Source: Spirochaetaceae bacterium
Lineage (GTDB): Bacteria > Spirochaetota > Spirochaetia > Treponematales > Breznakiellaceae
DNA: 54,924 nucleotides
Assembly: GCA_031281945.1 (NCBI GenBank)
Contig: JAITER010000074.1
Location: 1 to 54,924, forward strand
Direction of reading: 5' to 3'
Position 1 is the stretch's first letter, and every line of letters begins with the position of its first letter. This document shows positions 1 through 9,208 of the stretch, one piece after another. The position numbers were made by a program, and so were the translations under genes. Under the pieces are notes generated by a model. That model was not told the origin of the DNA. It saw only the letters and a list, made by a program, of their open reading frames with translations, and searched no databases.

Positions 1-1443
1 ATATTGGGCGCTACGGCGCAACTTGTATTAAGCGCAGGCTCGATTAATTTAGGCGGCGCGGTTTCCGGCCCGGCGGCTGTAAGCGGAAACGCGGTTTTAA
101 CCTCAACCGCCGCCGGAACCATAGGCGGCCTTCTTGATTACGACTCAAGCGCCGCCTCCACGGTTGGCGGGCGGGCCGGGAGCCTCTCGGTAAAAGCCGG
201 AGAGTTGCGCTTCCAGGGCTCCGTCGACTCAAACGCCGCCGTCTCAGGCGGGACGCTGGTTATGGACTCCGCGGCCTCCGTCGAAGGCTCCCTCGGCGTG
301 TCGGGAGGGGCGGCGAAAATAGCCGGAACGCTCGGCGCTCTCGCTATACAGGCCGGAACCGTCGAAACAGCCGCCCAAACGACAATCACAGCCCCGTCAA
401 CAGCCTCCCTAACAGGCGGCTCCCTCGCCGTAAAACATAAGCTCACAGCGCAGGTCAATGCGGAGGGCGGCAACTTTGTTATATCTGGCGATGGGGCGGT
501 AAACGGGACGATAACTCTTTTTAACGAGAAAACGGTGGAAGTAAACGGCTCTCTTTCCGCCGCTAACGCCGGAACAATCAAATTTGCGAATTCGGGTAAA
601 TATGCTTACGGCGCTCTTTGTCTAACAGGCTCTGGAACTTCCGGCGCAAAATCTAAATTTACACTGGACCAAAATCAGTGGAAAATAAAAAGCAATGGTA
701 CACTTTCCCGTATTCCGGACGCCCCGGCCAATTTAACTTTGAGCGTTCCCGAAACTGGCGCCGTTATAAATTTGAGTTGGGGGGCCGTAACGGGGGCCGA
801 ATCCTACATTGTATATCAGGGGACGTCCTCCTCAAACATTGCCACGAACCTGGGAACATTAACCGGAACAACCTTTACAAATTCCGGTCTTGCCGAGGGT
901 AAAACATACTATTATGCGGTAACGGCAAAAACGGAAATAGGCGAAGGAAGCAAAAGCGCCTCCCAAAACCGCATGACAAAAGTAAACGCGCTGTACGGCC
1001 TTACTGTTGAGCATAATGAAAAAAACTCCGGCACTATTGTGCCGGACGGTTACACGCAACTTGGCCTGGACGGTAACAAGGGGCTGACTGGTTATGTGCG
1101 TGTAGGCTATAAAATAGGCTGGTGCGAGCGTTCTGCGGTTATATACAATATAGCTGTTTCTAAAGATGATCCGCCCAGCGGCAAAGGTTGGACGAAGATA
1201 GGTGCGGATTTAAACAAATATATTGTAGATACGCCTTGTCTATATCTTTGCTACAAAAAAGGCGATTCTACCACTCCTATTTGCGAACTTAATTACAACA
1301 ACGATGCCTCCCAAAATCAGACCATGTCTGATTTTACAAGAGTAGGCGGAGTTGGCGACGGGAATGACGGGAATGGCGATTTTAATCAGGAGTCAAAGGG
1401 AAAGTACGTTTATTTATACTATAAAACAAAAACTGTAGGTTAA
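1..1443 (+). CDS. Repetitive surface/adhesin-like protein with FN3 domain (5' truncated)
   Basis: The reading frame is open at the left window edge, so the true start lies upstream and at least 480 residues of the C-terminal part are visible. Roughly the first 235 residues are low-complexity, rich in Gly, Ala, Ser, Thr and Val, with alternating short beta-strand-like units as in adhesin or autotransporter passengers. Residues of about 238-325 (from PDAPANLTLS to TAKTEIGEGS) match a fibronectin type III domain, including a W-G-x-V-x-G-A-x-x-Y core and a G-x-x-Y-Y-Y-A-V strand. The last 130 residues contain GWTKIGADLN, LYLCYKK and YVYLYYKT, a pattern resembling beta-prism repeats of MABP/Vps62-like proteins; that resemblance is my inference. 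No membrane anchor or barrel is seen at the C terminus. A secreted or surface location is likely, but substrate or ligand is unknown. Confidence 0.7.
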   Translation: MLGATAQLVLSAGSINLGGAVSGPAAVSGNAVLTSTAAGTIGGLLDYDSSAASTVGGRAGSLSVKAGELRFQGSVDSNAAVSGGTLVMDSAASVEGSLGVSGGAAKIAGTLGALAIQAGTVETAAQTTITAPSTASLTGGSLAVKHKLTAQVNAEGGNFVISGDGAVNGTITLFNEKTVEVNGSLSAANAGTIKFANSGKYAYGALCLTGSGTSGAKSKFTLDQNQWKIKSNGTLSRIPDAPANLTLSVPETGAVINLSWGAVTGAESYIVYQGTSSSNIATNLGTLTGTTFTNSGLAEGKTYYYAVTAKTEIGEGSKSASQNRMTKVNALYGLTVEHNEKNSGTIVPDGYTQLGLDGNKGLTGYVRVGYKIGWCERSAVIYNIAVSKDDPPSGKGWTKIGADLNKYIVDTPCLYLCYKKGDSTTPICELNYNNDASQNQTMSDFTRVGGVGDGNDGNGDFNQESKGKYVYLYYKTKTVG

Positions 1444-1629
1444 TTGCGGTTTTTTAGTTGCCGATTTGCCGCCGTTTTAAGCGTTTTGCGTGTAGCCGCG
1501 CGTTTTTTTGTTTGGCCGCTAAAAACGGTTGCGCAATCGTTAAGACTGTGTAAAACTCCATTTATGTAGCCTAAAAGGTCTCTTTCCTGCATTTTTAGGC
1601 GTAATTACGTTTTTTAAAATATAAATCTG

Positions 1630-1659
1630 TTGACTGTTGCGATGTAAAAACGATATAAT
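1630..1659 (+). promoter_or_regulatory. Sigma-70-type promoter of the V-ATPase operon
   Basis: TTGACT at 1630-1635 and TATAAT at 1654-1659 are separated by 18 nt. They lie about 30 nt before the atpE start, which has a GAGGAAGG ribosome binding site at 1682-1689. The rest of the gap 1444-1629 shows no gene and no convincing terminator for the upstream surface-protein gene. Confidence 0.75.
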
Positions 1660-1691
1660 TTTATCCAATCTGACCAGAAACGAGGAAGGCG

Positions 1692-2309
1692 ATGGACATT
1701 CAACTGCAAGAATTAGTAGAAAAAATAAAAAAGGACGGGATAGAAAGCGCCGGCGAAGAGGCGTCCAAAATCAAGTCCCAGGCGGAAAGGGAGGCTAAAA
1801 AAATAATTGAAGAGGCGCAAAAAGAAGCCGCGGATATTATTGCCAAAGCCAAAGCCGGCGCCGCCCGTTCTGAAGCATCGGGTGTTGCGGCTGTTGAACA
1901 GGCCTCCCGCAACACTATACTTGCGTTTAAATCCGAAATTCAGCAACTTTTAGATAAAATCGTGCTTAAACATACTGGCGATGCGCTGGATTCCGGTTTG
2001 TTGAAAACTGTTATCCCAGAAATGTTAAAAAACTGGGCTGTAAAAGGCGGCGGCGCTGTAGACGTACTGCTTTCGCAAGGCGATCTTTCAAAACTTGCCC
2101 CGTATTTTCAGGAAGTTCTTTCCGAAGAAATTAAAAAAGGCGTTGAATTTAAGCTTGGCCGCAACATAGACGCCGGATTCCGCATAGCCGAAAAAGATGG
2201 TTCGGCGTACTACGATTTCAGCGCGGAATCTGTGGCGGATTTCTTTTCCGCATACTTAAACCCGCAATTGGCCGCGACTCTAAAAAACGCCGTCAAAGAA
2301 AAGGCGTAA
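1692..2309 (+). CDS. atpE: V-type ATP synthase subunit E
   Basis: A 205-residue protein beginning the V-ATPase operon. Residues of about 10-90 are strongly charged and alanine-rich with heptad character (EEASKIKSQAEREAKKIIEE), as expected for the peripheral-stalk coiled coil. The C-terminal half is globular and would bind the A3B3 head. The family is normally close to 190-210 residues, so the gene is complete. It has an SD sequence (GAGGAAGG) and is followed after 3 nt by the DUF2764 gene. Assignment rests on the coiled-coil pattern plus its position in front of clear A and B subunits. Confidence 0.9.
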   Translation: MDIQLQELVEKIKKDGIESAGEEASKIKSQAEREAKKIIEEAQKEAADIIAKAKAGAARSEASGVAAVEQASRNTILAFKSEIQQLLDKIVLKHTGDALDSGLLKTVIPEMLKNWAVKGGGAVDVLLSQGDLSKLAPYFQEVLSEEIKKGVEFKLGRNIDAGFRIAEKDGSAYYDFSAESVADFFSAYLNPQLAATLKNAVKEKA

Positions 2310-2312
2310 GCG

Positions 2313-2894
2313 GTGGGCGGTTACTACTATTTTGCGTCCCAGCTTCCCGCTATTTTTTATGGCGACGTCCCGCCTATGAGTTCAGTTGAATTCCGTGAGC
2401 TTTGCGCCGCTTTACTCAAGCCTTCCGATTTTGCTCTTGTAAAATATTGTACGTTGGATGCGGATGTTGTTTTGGAAACCGTCGCCACTACAGGTTGCGC
2501 GTTTATAGACGAGTGGCTGGCCCGCGAGCGCAACCTTCGCGTTAGCCTCGCGGCGTTTCGTTCCGGTAAGCTACACCGTTCATTTTCCGGCGACGCGCCG
2601 GACGAAGCTTCGCGCTCTGAATCTGCCGCCGCCGCATTCGCCATGGACGACCCTCTGGAAGCGGAGCTTTTTATGGACAAAGCGCGGTGGGATGCGGTGG
2701 AATTGATGGCCGGTATAGACTATTTTGATGTAAACAACATTTTTAGCTACTTAATCAAGTTGCAACTTTTGGAAAGAAAGCAATTGTTCAAAACCGAAGA
2801 AGGGTTTTCGGAATATAAGGCGTTATACGCTTCAATCATGGATGCGTCCAGGTCTGTGTTGAACGTGGATGCGGCCGTAACAAAACTGGAGTAA
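2313..2894 (+). CDS. DUF2764 family V-ATPase operon protein
   Basis: A 193-residue protein starting with GTG (N terminus GGYYYFASQLPAIFYGD), located between subunits E and A. A gene of this type at this position is usual in the V-ATPase operons of spirochaetes, Chlamydia and Bacteroides, which lack recognisable C and F subunits. The protein is mostly helical, with the closing stretch LIKLQLLERKQLFKTEEGFSEY. It has no signal peptide or membrane segment, so it should be cytoplasmic. A role as substitute for the C-type subunit connecting rotor to membrane is plausible but inferred. It ends 4 nt before atpA, so translation is probably coupled. Confidence 0.8.
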   Translation: MGGYYYFASQLPAIFYGDVPPMSSVEFRELCAALLKPSDFALVKYCTLDADVVLETVATTGCAFIDEWLARERNLRVSLAAFRSGKLHRSFSGDAPDEASRSESAAAAFAMDDPLEAELFMDKARWDAVELMAGIDYFDVNNIFSYLIKLQLLERKQLFKTEEGFSEYKALYASIMDASRSVLNVDAAVTKLE

Positions 2895-2898
2895 CTGA

Positions 2899-4656
2899 AT
2901 GAAAGGAACAAAGGGAAAGGTTGCCGGTGTAAACGGCAATATGGTCGCCGTTAATTTTGACGGCGTCGTTTCTATGAACGAAGTGGCCTATATAGGCGTT
3001 GAGGGTAAAAAACTTAAAAGCGAGGTTATACGCATAAAAGGCGATACTTGTTCAATTCAAGTTTTCGAGATTACAAAAGGCGTTACGGTAGGCGATCCTG
3101 TTGAGTTTTCGGGCGATATGCTTGCCATAGAACTGGGGCCCGGTTTGCTTACCCAGGTTTTTGACGGCCTTCAAAACCCGCTCCCCCGGTTAGCCGAAAA
3201 ATGCGGTTTTTTTCTGGAGCGCGGAGAATATCTAGACCCCTTGCCTTTGGATAAAGAATGGGCGTGGACTCCCAAAGCCAAGGTTGGCGACAAGGTGGCG
3301 CACGCCGACGCCCTTGGAACTGTGCCGGAAGGTATTTTTACCCATAGGATTATGGTTCCGTTTTATTTGCTAAAAGAATACACGGTTAAATCAATAAAAG
3401 AAGCAAGCAACGTGAAGCTTCATGATGTGGTTGCTGTCATTACGGACGAAAAAGGCGAAGACGTCAACATAACGCTTTCGTTTTTTTGGCCTGTTAAACG
3501 CGCAATCAATTGTTACGAAGAACGTTTTAAGCCTACGGAACCGCTGGTAACCCAAACTCGAATCATCGATACTTTTTTCCCTGTGGCGCGAGGCGGCACC
3601 TACTGTATACCAGGGCCTTTTGGCGCGGGAAAAACTGTTTTACAGCACACTACTTCCAGAAACGCCGATGTGGATATTGTGGTTGTGGCGGCCTGCGGAG
3701 AACGCGCCGGCGAAGTTGTCGAAACGCTTAAAGAATTCCCCGAATTAACCGACCCCCGCACGGGTAAAAGCCTTATGGAGCGCACGGTAATCATCTGCAA
3801 CACGTCTTCAATGCCTGTGGCCGCCCGCGAGGCCTCTTTATATACCGCTATTACTATGTGCGAATACTACAGGCAAATGGGGTTGAACATACTTTTGCTG
3901 GCCGATTCCACAAGCCGTTGGGCGCAGGCTTTGCGTGAAATGTCCGGGCGTTTGGAAGAAATACCCGGAGAAGAAGCTTTTCCCGCTTATCTTGAATCTA
4001 CAATTGCTGGTTTTTATGAGCGGGCCGGCATAGTGCGTCTTAAAGACGGTTCTATTGGTTCCGTTACTGTGGGCGGTACGGTTTCACCCGCCGGCGGCAA
4101 CTTTGAAGAGCCGGTTACACAGGCTACGCTTAAAGTTGTAGGCGCTTTCCACGGCCTCTCCCGTGAGCGCTCCGACGCTCGCAAGTTTCCCGCCATCCAT
4201 CCTCTTGATTCTTGGTCTAAATACGGCGGCATAATCGAAGCGCGTAAAGTCGCCTACGCCCGCCGTTTTCTTGTCCGCGGCGCCGAGGTTGAGCAAATGA
4301 TGAAGGTTGTGGGCGAGGAAGGCACCAGCATAGATGATTATCTGATTTATTTAAAAGGCGATATGCTAGATGCCGTTTATTTACAGCAAAACTCGTTTGA
4401 CGAAGTTGATCAAGCTGTAAGCGTGGACAGGCAAATGTATGTTTTTGCCATAATTTTGCGTATACTTGCGACAAAATTTAGTTTTTCGGATAAAAATGAG
4501 GCCCGTACATGGTTTGCGAAGCTTCGCCAGCAGTTTATTGATTTCAATTACGCTCCTTTCAACGGCGGCGAGTTTAAGGCGCAAGAAAAAGATATAACTG
4601 AAATGGTTGCCGGAAAAGCCGCCGGAATTGACGGCGCCGCTGAAAAACTGCTGTAA
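2899..4656 (+). CDS. atpA: V-type ATP synthase subunit A (catalytic)
   Basis: A 585-residue catalytic subunit of the A3B3 head. The P-loop GPFGAGKT occupies residues 239-246, with the expected catalytic glutamate in CGERAGE (E268). LLADSTSRWAQALREMSGRLEEIPGEE is the conserved DSTSRWA region of A-type/V-type subunits, and the long non-homologous region specific to A subunits precedes the P-loop. Length agrees with bacterial V-type A subunits (about 580-590). It has an SD (GGAG) inside the end of the previous gene and lies 15 nt before atpB. The enzyme couples ATP hydrolysis or synthesis to H+ or Na+ transport across the inner membrane. Confidence 0.97.
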   Translation: MKGTKGKVAGVNGNMVAVNFDGVVSMNEVAYIGVEGKKLKSEVIRIKGDTCSIQVFEITKGVTVGDPVEFSGDMLAIELGPGLLTQVFDGLQNPLPRLAEKCGFFLERGEYLDPLPLDKEWAWTPKAKVGDKVAHADALGTVPEGIFTHRIMVPFYLLKEYTVKSIKEASNVKLHDVVAVITDEKGEDVNITLSFFWPVKRAINCYEERFKPTEPLVTQTRIIDTFFPVARGGTYCIPGPFGAGKTVLQHTTSRNADVDIVVVAACGERAGEVVETLKEFPELTDPRTGKSLMERTVIICNTSSMPVAAREASLYTAITMCEYYRQMGLNILLLADSTSRWAQALREMSGRLEEIPGEEAFPAYLESTIAGFYERAGIVRLKDGSIGSVTVGGTVSPAGGNFEEPVTQATLKVVGAFHGLSRERSDARKFPAIHPLDSWSKYGGIIEARKVAYARRFLVRGAEVEQMMKVVGEEGTSIDDYLIYLKGDMLDAVYLQQNSFDEVDQAVSVDRQMYVFAIILRILATKFSFSDKNEARTWFAKLRQQFIDFNYAPFNGGEFKAQEKDITEMVAGKAAGIDGAAEKLL

Positions 4657-4671
4657 CGAAGGAGAATATAG

Positions 4672-5967
4672 ATGAAGAAGGTGTATAGCAAAATAGAATC
4701 GATTACAGGGAACGTTATCACAGTTCGCGCCGAAGGCGTTCGTTACGGCGACCTTGCCAAAGTAGAGACGGCTTACGGCGTTTCTCTTGCCGAAGTAAAC
4801 AGACTTGCGGGGGATTTGGTTAGTTTGCAGGTTTTCGCGGGCGGTCGCGGCATCGCCACCGGCGACAGCATTGAATTCTTGGATAGGCCTATGCAAGTGT
4901 CTTTTTCGGAAAACTTGCTGGGCCGTGTTTTTACGGGTTCCGGCGCCCCAAGGGATAAAGGCCCCGCTCTTAGCGAAAACCTCATCCCTATAGGCGGGCC
5001 TTCTGTAAATCCGGCGCAACGTATTATTCCGCGCAATATGATAGAAACCGGCATACCTATGATCGATCTTTTTAATACCCTTGTAGTCTCGCAAAAGTTG
5101 CCGATTTTTTCGATTTCTGGAGAACCTTACAACGAACTGCTCGCCCGCATAGCGATGCAGGCTAAAGTTGACGTTATTGTTTTGGGCGGAATGGGTCTTA
5201 AATTTGACGATTACTTATATTTTAAGGACACGCTGGAAGAAGGCGGCTCGCTTTCAAAAACCGTTATGTTTGTGCATACGGCCGCGGATCCTACGGTTGA
5301 ATGTTTAATGATACCGGATATGAGCCTTGCTGTTGCGGAACAATTTGCGTTACAAGATAAAGACGTGCTGGTTTTGCTTACCGATATGACTTCTTTTGCA
5401 GACGCCATGAAAGAGATTGCGATTAGCCAGGAGCAAGTGCCTTCCAACAGGGGTTATCCGGGGGATCTTTACAGCCAACTGGCGTCGCGTTACGAAAAAG
5501 CGGTTGATTTTGAAACCGCCGGCTCAATTACGGTTCTTGGCGTTACAACCATGCCTGGCGATGATGTTACTCACCCTGTTCCAGACAACACCGGCTATAT
5601 TACCGAAGGGCAATATTACCTGCGCGGCGGGAGAATAGAACCTTTCGGCTCCCTTTCCCGCTTAAAACAGCAGGTTAACAACAAAACCCGCAAAGATCAC
5701 CGCGCTTTGATGGACGGTATGATAAAGCTTTATTCGAGTTACAAAGATACGCTCGAAAAAAAATCAATGGGTTTTAATATGAGCGCTTGGGATGAAAAAC
5801 TTTTAAATTATGGTGAAAGATTCGAAAGGCAAATGATGGATCTTTCGGTAAATATTCCATTGCTAAAGGCTTTGGATTTAGGCTGGGAAATTCTTGCCGA
5901 ATGTTTTAATCCTGAAGAAACAGGATTGCGTACGGAATTGGTAAACGAATTCTGGCCTAAAAAATAA
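4672..5967 (+). CDS. atpB: V-type ATP synthase subunit B
   Basis: A 431-residue non-catalytic B subunit. It keeps the family features [31 protein letters not shown]-like region (here [12 protein letters not shown] then SGEPYNELL instead of a P-loop), [28 protein letters not shown] and [13 protein letters not shown]. The absence of a Walker A motif distinguishes it from subunit A. An AAGGAG ribosome site precedes the ATG. It is the fourth gene of the operon; a 110-nt gap with two hairpins separates it from atpD. Confidence 0.97.
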   Translation: MKKVYSKIESITGNVITVRAEGVRYGDLAKVETAYGVSLAEVNRLAGDLVSLQVFAGGRGIATGDSIEFLDRPMQVSFSENLLGRVFTGSGAPRDKGPALSENLIPIGGPSVNPAQRIIPRNMIETGIPMIDLFNTLVVSQKLPIFSISGEPYNELLARIAMQAKVDVIVLGGMGLKFDDYLYFKDTLEEGGSLSKTVMFVHTAADPTVECLMIPDMSLAVAEQFALQDKDVLVLLTDMTSFADAMKEIAISQEQVPSNRGYPGDLYSQLASRYEKAVDFETAGSITVLGVTTMPGDDVTHPVPDNTGYITEGQYYLRGGRIEPFGSLSRLKQQVNNKTRKDHRALMDGMIKLYSSYKDTLEKKSMGFNMSAWDEKLLNYGERFERQMMDLSVNIPLLKALDLGWEILAECFNPEETGLRTELVNEFWPKK

Positions 5968-5976
5968 GGTTTCCAG

Positions 5977-6042
5977 CAACCGGGTTACGCCGGTTGTAAG
6001 TTTTCCAGACGTTTTCGCCGGTCTGCCGTAAGAAAGTCTGGA
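5977..6042 (+). promoter_or_regulatory. Two intercistronic hairpins between atpB and atpD
   Basis: CAACCGG (5977-5983) pairs with CCGGTTG (5990-5996), and TCCAGAC (6004-6010) pairs with GTCTGGA (6036-6042). Neither is followed by a T-run, so they are not ordinary terminators. They occupy the only long gap inside the operon and could be processing or mRNA-stability elements that set the ratio of head to stalk subunits. Confidence 0.5.
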
Positions 6043-6077
6043 TGGTGGTTGAAATGCGCTAGTGTAAGGAACCTAGA

Positions 6078-6677
6078 ATGGCTAAATTAAAACTTACGAA
6101 AAATGAACAAAAAAAACAAAAAGACAGTCTAAAAATGTTTCAGCGTTATCTGCCAACGCTTATGCTTAAGAAACAGCAATTGCAGGCTGAAATTCGCGGC
6201 GTAGAAATTCGTGTAAAAGAATTGCGCGAACAAAAAGCGAGGGTTGACGAATCTTTCAAAAAATGGATAGCCGTTTTTGGCGAAAAAGGGGTTTTTACGC
6301 CGGACGTTTTGCGGTTAAAAAAATTAATTACACGGGAAGGCAATATAGCCGGAGTCCCTATCCCTGTTTTTGAAGGGGCTGAGTTTGAGGCCGCTCAATA
6401 CGATTTGTTGAAGAAACCGTTGTGGCTTGATTTAGCCGCCGAATACATGGAAAAGGCTATGCTGATTGATCTTGAAGCGCATTGTTTGGAAGAACAGCAA
6501 CGGCGTTTACAAAAAGAATTGCGAACGACCAGCCAGCGCGTCAATTTGTTCGAGAAAATCAAGATACCGGAAGCTAAGGCGAACATAAAAAAAATAGCCG
6601 TTTATCTGGGTGATCAGCAAACTGCGGCGGTTGTTCGAGGTAAAATCAGTAAACGCGGCATGGAGAGGGTGAGCTGA
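6078..6677 (+). CDS. atpD: V-type ATP synthase subunit D
   Basis: A 199-residue central-rotor subunit. The N terminus KLKLTKNEQKKQKDSLKMF followed by a long basic helical region and a matching C-terminal helix fits the antiparallel coiled coil of subunit D, which turns inside the A3B3 head. Length matches the family (about 200-210). The ATG follows an AAGGAA ribosome site. The last base of its TGA stop is the first base of the atpI start codon, so the two are translationally coupled. Confidence 0.93.
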   Translation: MAKLKLTKNEQKKQKDSLKMFQRYLPTLMLKKQQLQAEIRGVEIRVKELREQKARVDESFKKWIAVFGEKGVFTPDVLRLKKLITREGNIAGVPIPVFEGAEFEAAQYDLLKKPLWLDLAAEYMEKAMLIDLEAHCLEEQQRRLQKELRTTSQRVNLFEKIKIPEAKANIKKIAVYLGDQQTAAVVRGKISKRGMERVS

Positions 6678-8545
6678 TGATAGTTCCAATGAAAAAACTG
6701 TCTTTGTTTGTGTTAGACAAGCAAAAAGAAGACGCGCTAACTAAAATTCGTGATTTGGGACTCGTCCACATTGAACGAAAAACCGTTTCTTCCACAACAA
6801 TAAGCGATTTAAACGACAGGAAAAATCGTGTGGATTTAGCTTTGAATATTCTAAAGAATTTCACTCCTCAAAAAGGCGAAAAACTGCTTCCCGTAGCTAA
6901 TGCGCCCAGCGTGGATAAAGACTTAATTAACAGGATAATCAAACTTTCTGAAACCAGGAAGGCTTTGGGCGACGAGATTTTTAATAACACGCGGGATATA
7001 AGCCGTTTTGATAAATGGGGAAATTTTAACCCCAAAGATATAAAGCGCCTTAACGAGCATAATGTTACCTTTTTGCTTTATGAAATTTCTTTTACCGAAT
7101 ATGAAAGCCTTAAAGAAGAACGGGTCATCGTACTGGGTAAAGACAAAAAAAAGAAAAAAGTGCGCTTGGTTGCGTTTGATAAATTGCAATGTGGAGAGCC
7201 TTATCAGACGCCGGATAAATCTATACCCGAAATAGAGGCGCTCTCAAATGAGAAGCGGGCTGAAATCGCTGTAATAGAAACCGAATTAAAGTCGTTTTAC
7301 AAGTTTATTCCAGAAATTGAAAAACGCAAAAAATGGCTTGACGCCGAAATTGAATTTGAAAGCGCGCGAGTCGGCATGGAGCCGGTTTTCCTGGGGGATG
7401 ATGCGGGAGCGGCTCGTTATGCGATTTCATTGTTTTCCGGTTATGTTCCGGCGAACAGCGTAGGCGTTTTAAGGCGGGCGGCAAGCGAGAACGGCTGGGC
7501 GCTTTATGCGGATGATCCCGCCGAAGACGATTTTGAAGTGCCTACAAAATTAAAAAACAACAAATTCGTAAGCCTTTTGTATCCACTCACCGATTTTCTG
7601 GAAATTGTGCCTGGTTACCGCGAAGTTGATATAACGGGCGCATTTCTTGTGTTTTTCTGCGTTTTTTTTGGAATGATATTCAGCGACGCCGCTTACGGTC
7701 TTGTACTTGCGGCCGTTGCGATTATCGGGATGGTGAAAACCGCGGGGAGAGTTCCGGCGTTTTTTAAGATGTTGCTTTTGCTGGCTATATGTAATATAGG
7801 CTGGGGGGTTCTTACCTGTACATGGCTTGGGTTGGACGTGGGGCTTCTTCCGGATTTTTTAAGGAACATATCCCTGCCGCTCATCTCTAACGTCGAGGCG
7901 GCGAAAGGGCCGTTGGAAAAAGCTGTTGTAGACCAAAACTTGATGATTCTTTGTTTCTCGCTTGCGTTGCTTCATTTGGGTTTTGCTCGTTTGCGCAGTT
8001 TTTTGGCTTGTTTGCTCAAAAAAAACCTAAAATTTTTCTCGGAATTAGGGCAGTTGTCCATGCTTTTGGGTATGTTCAATGTGGTTTTGTTCCTGGTTGT
8101 TAGCAACAGTTACCGTAAAATACCGCTTTTACCAATTTCTTTGTACTTGTTGATTGGCGGTTTCGCCTTGGTGTTCATTTTTGGTAATTACGAAGGCAGT
8201 GTTATAAAATCAATTTTATCCAGTTTTGCTAACTTTATATCCACGGTTTTGGGGATAACCAATGTTTTTTCAGATATTATGTCATACATAAGACTGTGGG
8301 CGGTGGGTCTTGCCGGAGCTTCTGTGGCTTCTACGGTCAATTCTATGGCGGGGCCTATGATGGGGCATTTTTTGATGTTTGCCGCTATTGTTCTTTTGAT
8401 AGTAGGACATGGGTTTAACATGGCGCTGAATACACTGTCTGTAATTGTTCACGGCGTTCGTCTTAACACATTGGAATTTTCCAGTCATATTGGATTAACT
8501 TGGTCGGGTATAGCATATAAGCCGTTTGCAAAGCGGCTTAAATAA
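6677..8545 (+). CDS. atpI: V-type ATP synthase subunit I (membrane stator)
   Basis: A 622-residue protein. The first 320 residues are soluble and charged, the cytoplasmic arm that binds the peripheral stalks. The rest holds about seven to eight hydrophobic segments (for example AFLVFFCVFFGMIFSDAAYGLVLAA, LMILCFSLALLHLGF, LYLLIGGFALVFIFG). The channel signature FSDIMSYIRLWAVGLAGASVAS, carrying the essential arginine, lies about residues 530-550. Length fits the family. It starts inside the atpD stop codon with a GAGAGGGTGA ribosome site. Confidence 0.95.
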   Translation: MIVPMKKLSLFVLDKQKEDALTKIRDLGLVHIERKTVSSTTISDLNDRKNRVDLALNILKNFTPQKGEKLLPVANAPSVDKDLINRIIKLSETRKALGDEIFNNTRDISRFDKWGNFNPKDIKRLNEHNVTFLLYEISFTEYESLKEERVIVLGKDKKKKKVRLVAFDKLQCGEPYQTPDKSIPEIEALSNEKRAEIAVIETELKSFYKFIPEIEKRKKWLDAEIEFESARVGMEPVFLGDDAGAARYAISLFSGYVPANSVGVLRRAASENGWALYADDPAEDDFEVPTKLKNNKFVSLLYPLTDFLEIVPGYREVDITGAFLVFFCVFFGMIFSDAAYGLVLAAVAIIGMVKTAGRVPAFFKMLLLLAICNIGWGVLTCTWLGLDVGLLPDFLRNISLPLISNVEAAKGPLEKAVVDQNLMILCFSLALLHLGFARLRSFLACLLKKNLKFFSELGQLSMLLGMFNVVLFLVVSNSYRKIPLLPISLYLLIGGFALVFIFGNYEGSVIKSILSSFANFISTVLGITNVFSDIMSYIRLWAVGLAGASVASTVNSMAGPMMGHFLMFAAIVLLIVGHGFNMALNTLSVIVHGVRLNTLEFSSHIGLTWSGIAYKPFAKRLK

Positions 8546-8567
8546 GGATTTTGTTAAGGAGACAAAT

Positions 8568-8999
8568 ATGTTAGGATTAATTGGCGCGGGTCTTGTTATG
8601 GGCATTGCCGCCCTTGGTTCAGCTGTTGGTATCGGCGTTGCCGGACAAGGCGCGATTGGCGCATGGAAAAGGTGTTACAAGGCGAATAAACCTGCTCCAA
8701 TGCTTTTGATGACGTTTGCCGGCGCGCCGCTTACGCAAACATTTTATGGATTTATTCTAATGCAACAAATGAAAGCGGCGGCGCTTGTGAATGTTGAACA
8801 GGGGGGCTTATACCTTGGTTTTGGTATTGGTTCCGGTTTGGCGATGGCTTTTTCGGCTATAGCGCAAGGGCAAGTGGGAGCTGCGGCCTGCGACGCTCAG
8901 GCTGAAACTGGTAAAGGTTTTGCCCAATATATTGCTGTTGTAGGTCTTTGCGAAACTGTAGCTCTGTTTGCTATGGTTCTTTCTATGACCAGTTTATAA
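8568..8999 (+). CDS. atpK: V-type ATP synthase subunit K (proteolipid ring)
   Basis: A 143-residue membrane protein with four hydrophobic helices, a duplicated c-type hairpin. I chose the ATG at 8568, which has AAGGAGAC 5 nt upstream; an upstream in-frame start would lie inside atpI. The last helix carries the ion-binding glutamate in GLCETVALFAM, whereas the equivalent place of the first hairpin has Gln in APLTQTFYGF. One carboxylate per two hairpins is typical of V-type rings and lowers the ion-to-ATP ratio. It is the last gene of the operon. Confidence 0.93.
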   Translation: MLGLIGAGLVMGIAALGSAVGIGVAGQGAIGAWKRCYKANKPAPMLLMTFAGAPLTQTFYGFILMQQMKAAALVNVEQGGLYLGFGIGSGLAMAFSAIAQGQVGAAACDAQAETGKGFAQYIAVVGLCETVALFAMVLSMTSL

Positions 9000-9002
9000 C
9001 AA

Positions 9003-9034
9003 AAAAGCCTCTGGAAAACATCCAGGGGCTTTTT
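9003..9034 (+). terminator. Rho-independent terminator after atpK
   Basis: AAAAGCCTCTGGA pairs with TCCAGGGGCTTTT (one G-T pair) around a short loop and continues into a T-run, immediately after the atpK stop codon. Confidence 0.88.
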
Positions 9035-9110
9035 CTGTATTGTTTGCGACGCCGCCGTCACTTCTAATTATTTGTTTAATATTAAATTATAAAAATATGA
9101 ACAACTCTAC

Positions 9111-9138
9111 TTGAAAATGATGATGGTGTTGGTATATA
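9111..9138 (+). promoter_or_regulatory. Probable promoter of the first potD-like gene
   Basis: TTGAAA (9111-9116) and TATATA (9133-9138) have a 16-nt spacer. A small hairpin, ATTTCAG (9151-9157) with CTGAAAT (9168-9174), lies in the presumed leader. GAACAACTCTA just upstream, near 9099, equals the end of the family-1 repeats and may be a remnant of one. Confidence 0.5.
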
Positions 9139-9208
9139 CATAAAAACAATATTTCAGGGCGTTGCGTCTGAAATAAATTTGTATCACGGGTTAAAATAAG
9201 GAGAATTC

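Noticed and set aside
4381-5094. 237-codon minus-strand ORF
   Set aside because: Antisense to atpA and atpB, basic and without motifs.
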